Assembly (NCBI GenBank): GCA_000436535.1
Contig: FR886242.1
Location: 1-14,652 of the forward strand
Origin: Eubacterium sp. CAG:252
GTDB taxonomy: Bacteria; Bacillota; Clostridia; Lachnospirales; Lachnospiraceae
Length of the DNA: 14,652 nucleotides
Reading direction: 5' to 3'
The notes beneath the pieces were generated by a model. The model worked only from the letters and a program-made list of their open reading frames with translations, did not search any database and was not told the DNA's origin. Shown here one piece after another: positions 14,168 through 14,652 of this stretch. A program made the translations under genes and the position numbers. Positions within the stretch are counted from its first letter, which is position 1. Each line of letters begins with the position of its first letter.

Positions 14168-14298
14168 AGATACAGATATAGGAAGGTATGCTCAACATAT
14201 GACAGTGTATATATGAGGGAGGAGTTTTGTACAGATACAGATATTAGGAAGGCTTGCTCAGCATATGACAGTGTATGCGTGATGGAGAAGTTTTGTAA
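14168..14298. repeat. Tandem direct repeat, two units of 65-66 bp
   Basis: Unit 1 (14168-14232) and unit 2 (14233-14298) both run AGATACAGATA...GGAAGG..TGCTCA.CATATGACAGTGTAT...GGAG.AGTTTTGTA. They differ at about nine positions and one inserted T (about 85% identity by eye). A partial third start (AGATATAAATAAAGGATGG) follows at 14299. The minus strand stays open across both units but gives Tyr/Ser/Leu-rich low-complexity translations that do not look like a gene. No function is recognised. Confidence 0.8.
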
Positions 14299-14529
14299 AG
14301 ATATAAATAAAGGATGGGGGTGAAAATAACAGAATTGAATATGTTTAAGTATAATTTGAAAAAAATATAAGAAAAAATACAATAAAAAATGAGTATTATT
14401 ATAGAGAAAAGAATAAAAAACAGGTTTTTTATGATAAAAATGCAAAAAAATATTGTATCCGCAAACCCAGTAAATAAGCGACTTTGCAGGGTTGTTCTAA
14501 AAAATATCAAAAAAAGTTAAAAAAACTTG
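14299..14529. other. Very A/T-rich non-coding stretch upstream of tRNA-Ser
   Basis: No credible gene is present. It contains many A tracts on the + strand that could make an intrinsically bent, UP-element-like region for the strong promoter directly downstream. It also contains a perfect 9-bp inverted repeat with a 2-nt centre (ATAAAAAAC 14413-14421 / GTTTTTTAT 14424-14432). A weak AACCC/GGGTT hairpin falls at about 14464-14495. Confidence 0.5.
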
Positions 14530-14558
14530 TTGACAAACTATAGACATGATGATATTAT
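14530..14558 (+). promoter_or_regulatory. Strong sigma-A promoter of tRNA-Ser
   Basis: Consensus TTGACA (14530-14535), a 17-nt spacer and TATTAT (14553-14558) lie about 50 bp before the tRNA. Transcription should start near 14565, where GTCGT (14565-14569) and ACGAC (14588-14592) could form a small 5' leader hairpin. The match quality fits a stable-RNA promoter. Confidence 0.85.
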
Positions 14559-14610
14559 AACAAAGTCGTCAGTGCGGCACAGCAATAACGACACAGAATA
14601 TATGGAATAT

Positions 14611-14652
14611 GGAGAGGTACCGAAGTGGTCATAACGGGGCGGTCTTGAAAAC
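14611..14652 (+). tRNA. tRNA-Ser (anticodon UGA), 3'-truncated by window end
   Basis: The 5' half reads as a tRNA-Ser: acceptor strand GGAGAGG (14611-14617), linker TA, a D-arm region (about 14620-14637), then the anticodon stem leading into the 7-nt loop CTTGAAA (14644-14650) with anticodon TGA at 14646-14648, followed by the first two bases of the 3' anticodon stem. The variable arm, T arm and acceptor end lie beyond the window. The promoter upstream supports a functional gene that may be the first of a tRNA cluster. Confidence 0.9.

Noticed and set aside
14168..14298. CRISPR array
   Set aside because: There are only two adjacent 65-bp units with no short repeat/unique spacer pattern and no cas genes.
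14080..14510. Open frames on the minus strand upstream of tRNA-Ser
   Set aside because: They are Phe/Tyr/Leu/Ile-rich translations of A/T tracts and of the tandem repeat, with no motif, no family likeness and no ribosome binding site that I can defend.

Overview
The window looks like chromosomal core sequence from an AT-rich, low-GC Firmicute, most likely a Lachnospiraceae/Clostridia member. This rests on codon use, AGGAGG-type ribosome binding sites, strong TTGACA/TATAAT promoters, and the gene set (PheB-type ACT protein, YclM-like aspartokinase, Tex, a tsa cluster). I cannot name the genus with confidence. Every gene I accept is on the + strand.

Layout. (1) 1-999 is the 3' part of a 4-alpha-glucanotransferase (malQ), closed by one probable and one clear intrinsic terminator. 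(2) 1451-4559 is an aspartate-family amino-acid operon (ACT-domain protein, homoserine dehydrogenase, aspartokinase), followed by a terminator. (3) 4701-5195 is an unrecognised four-helix membrane protein with its own strong terminator. (4) A near-consensus promoter at 5360-5388 drives tex. It is followed at short spacing by a YcxB-like membrane protein, tsaE, tsaB and rimI, then, beyond a 183-bp gap, rnz (RNase Z), an anchored hypothetical protein and tsaD. This run carries TsaB, TsaD and TsaE of the t6A37 tRNA-modification machinery plus the tRNA 3'-end nuclease. (5) 12970-13722 is ispD (MEP isoprenoid pathway), ending in a long imperfect hairpin. (6) 13723-14610 is about 890 bp without a credible gene. 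It holds the hairpin, a 143-bp repeat element, a tandem repeat of about 65 bp, an A/T-rich tract and a strong promoter. (7) A tRNA-Ser(UGA) gene starts at 14611 and is cut by the window end.

The most notable non-coding observation is a dispersed element present twice in opposite orientation, at 10027-10168 (between rimI and rnz) and 13938-14080 (upstream of tRNA-Ser). Each copy is 142-143 bp with terminal inverted repeats beginning ACTATAAAT. By eye the copies are 80-85% identical. Each is flanked by a different perfect 6-bp A/T direct repeat (AAAATA and TAAAAT), as expected for target-site duplications. I read this as a MITE-like, non-autonomous mobile element. One copy splits the tsa/tRNA-maturation gene run. 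I see no CRISPR array, defence system, phage gene or transposase in the window.
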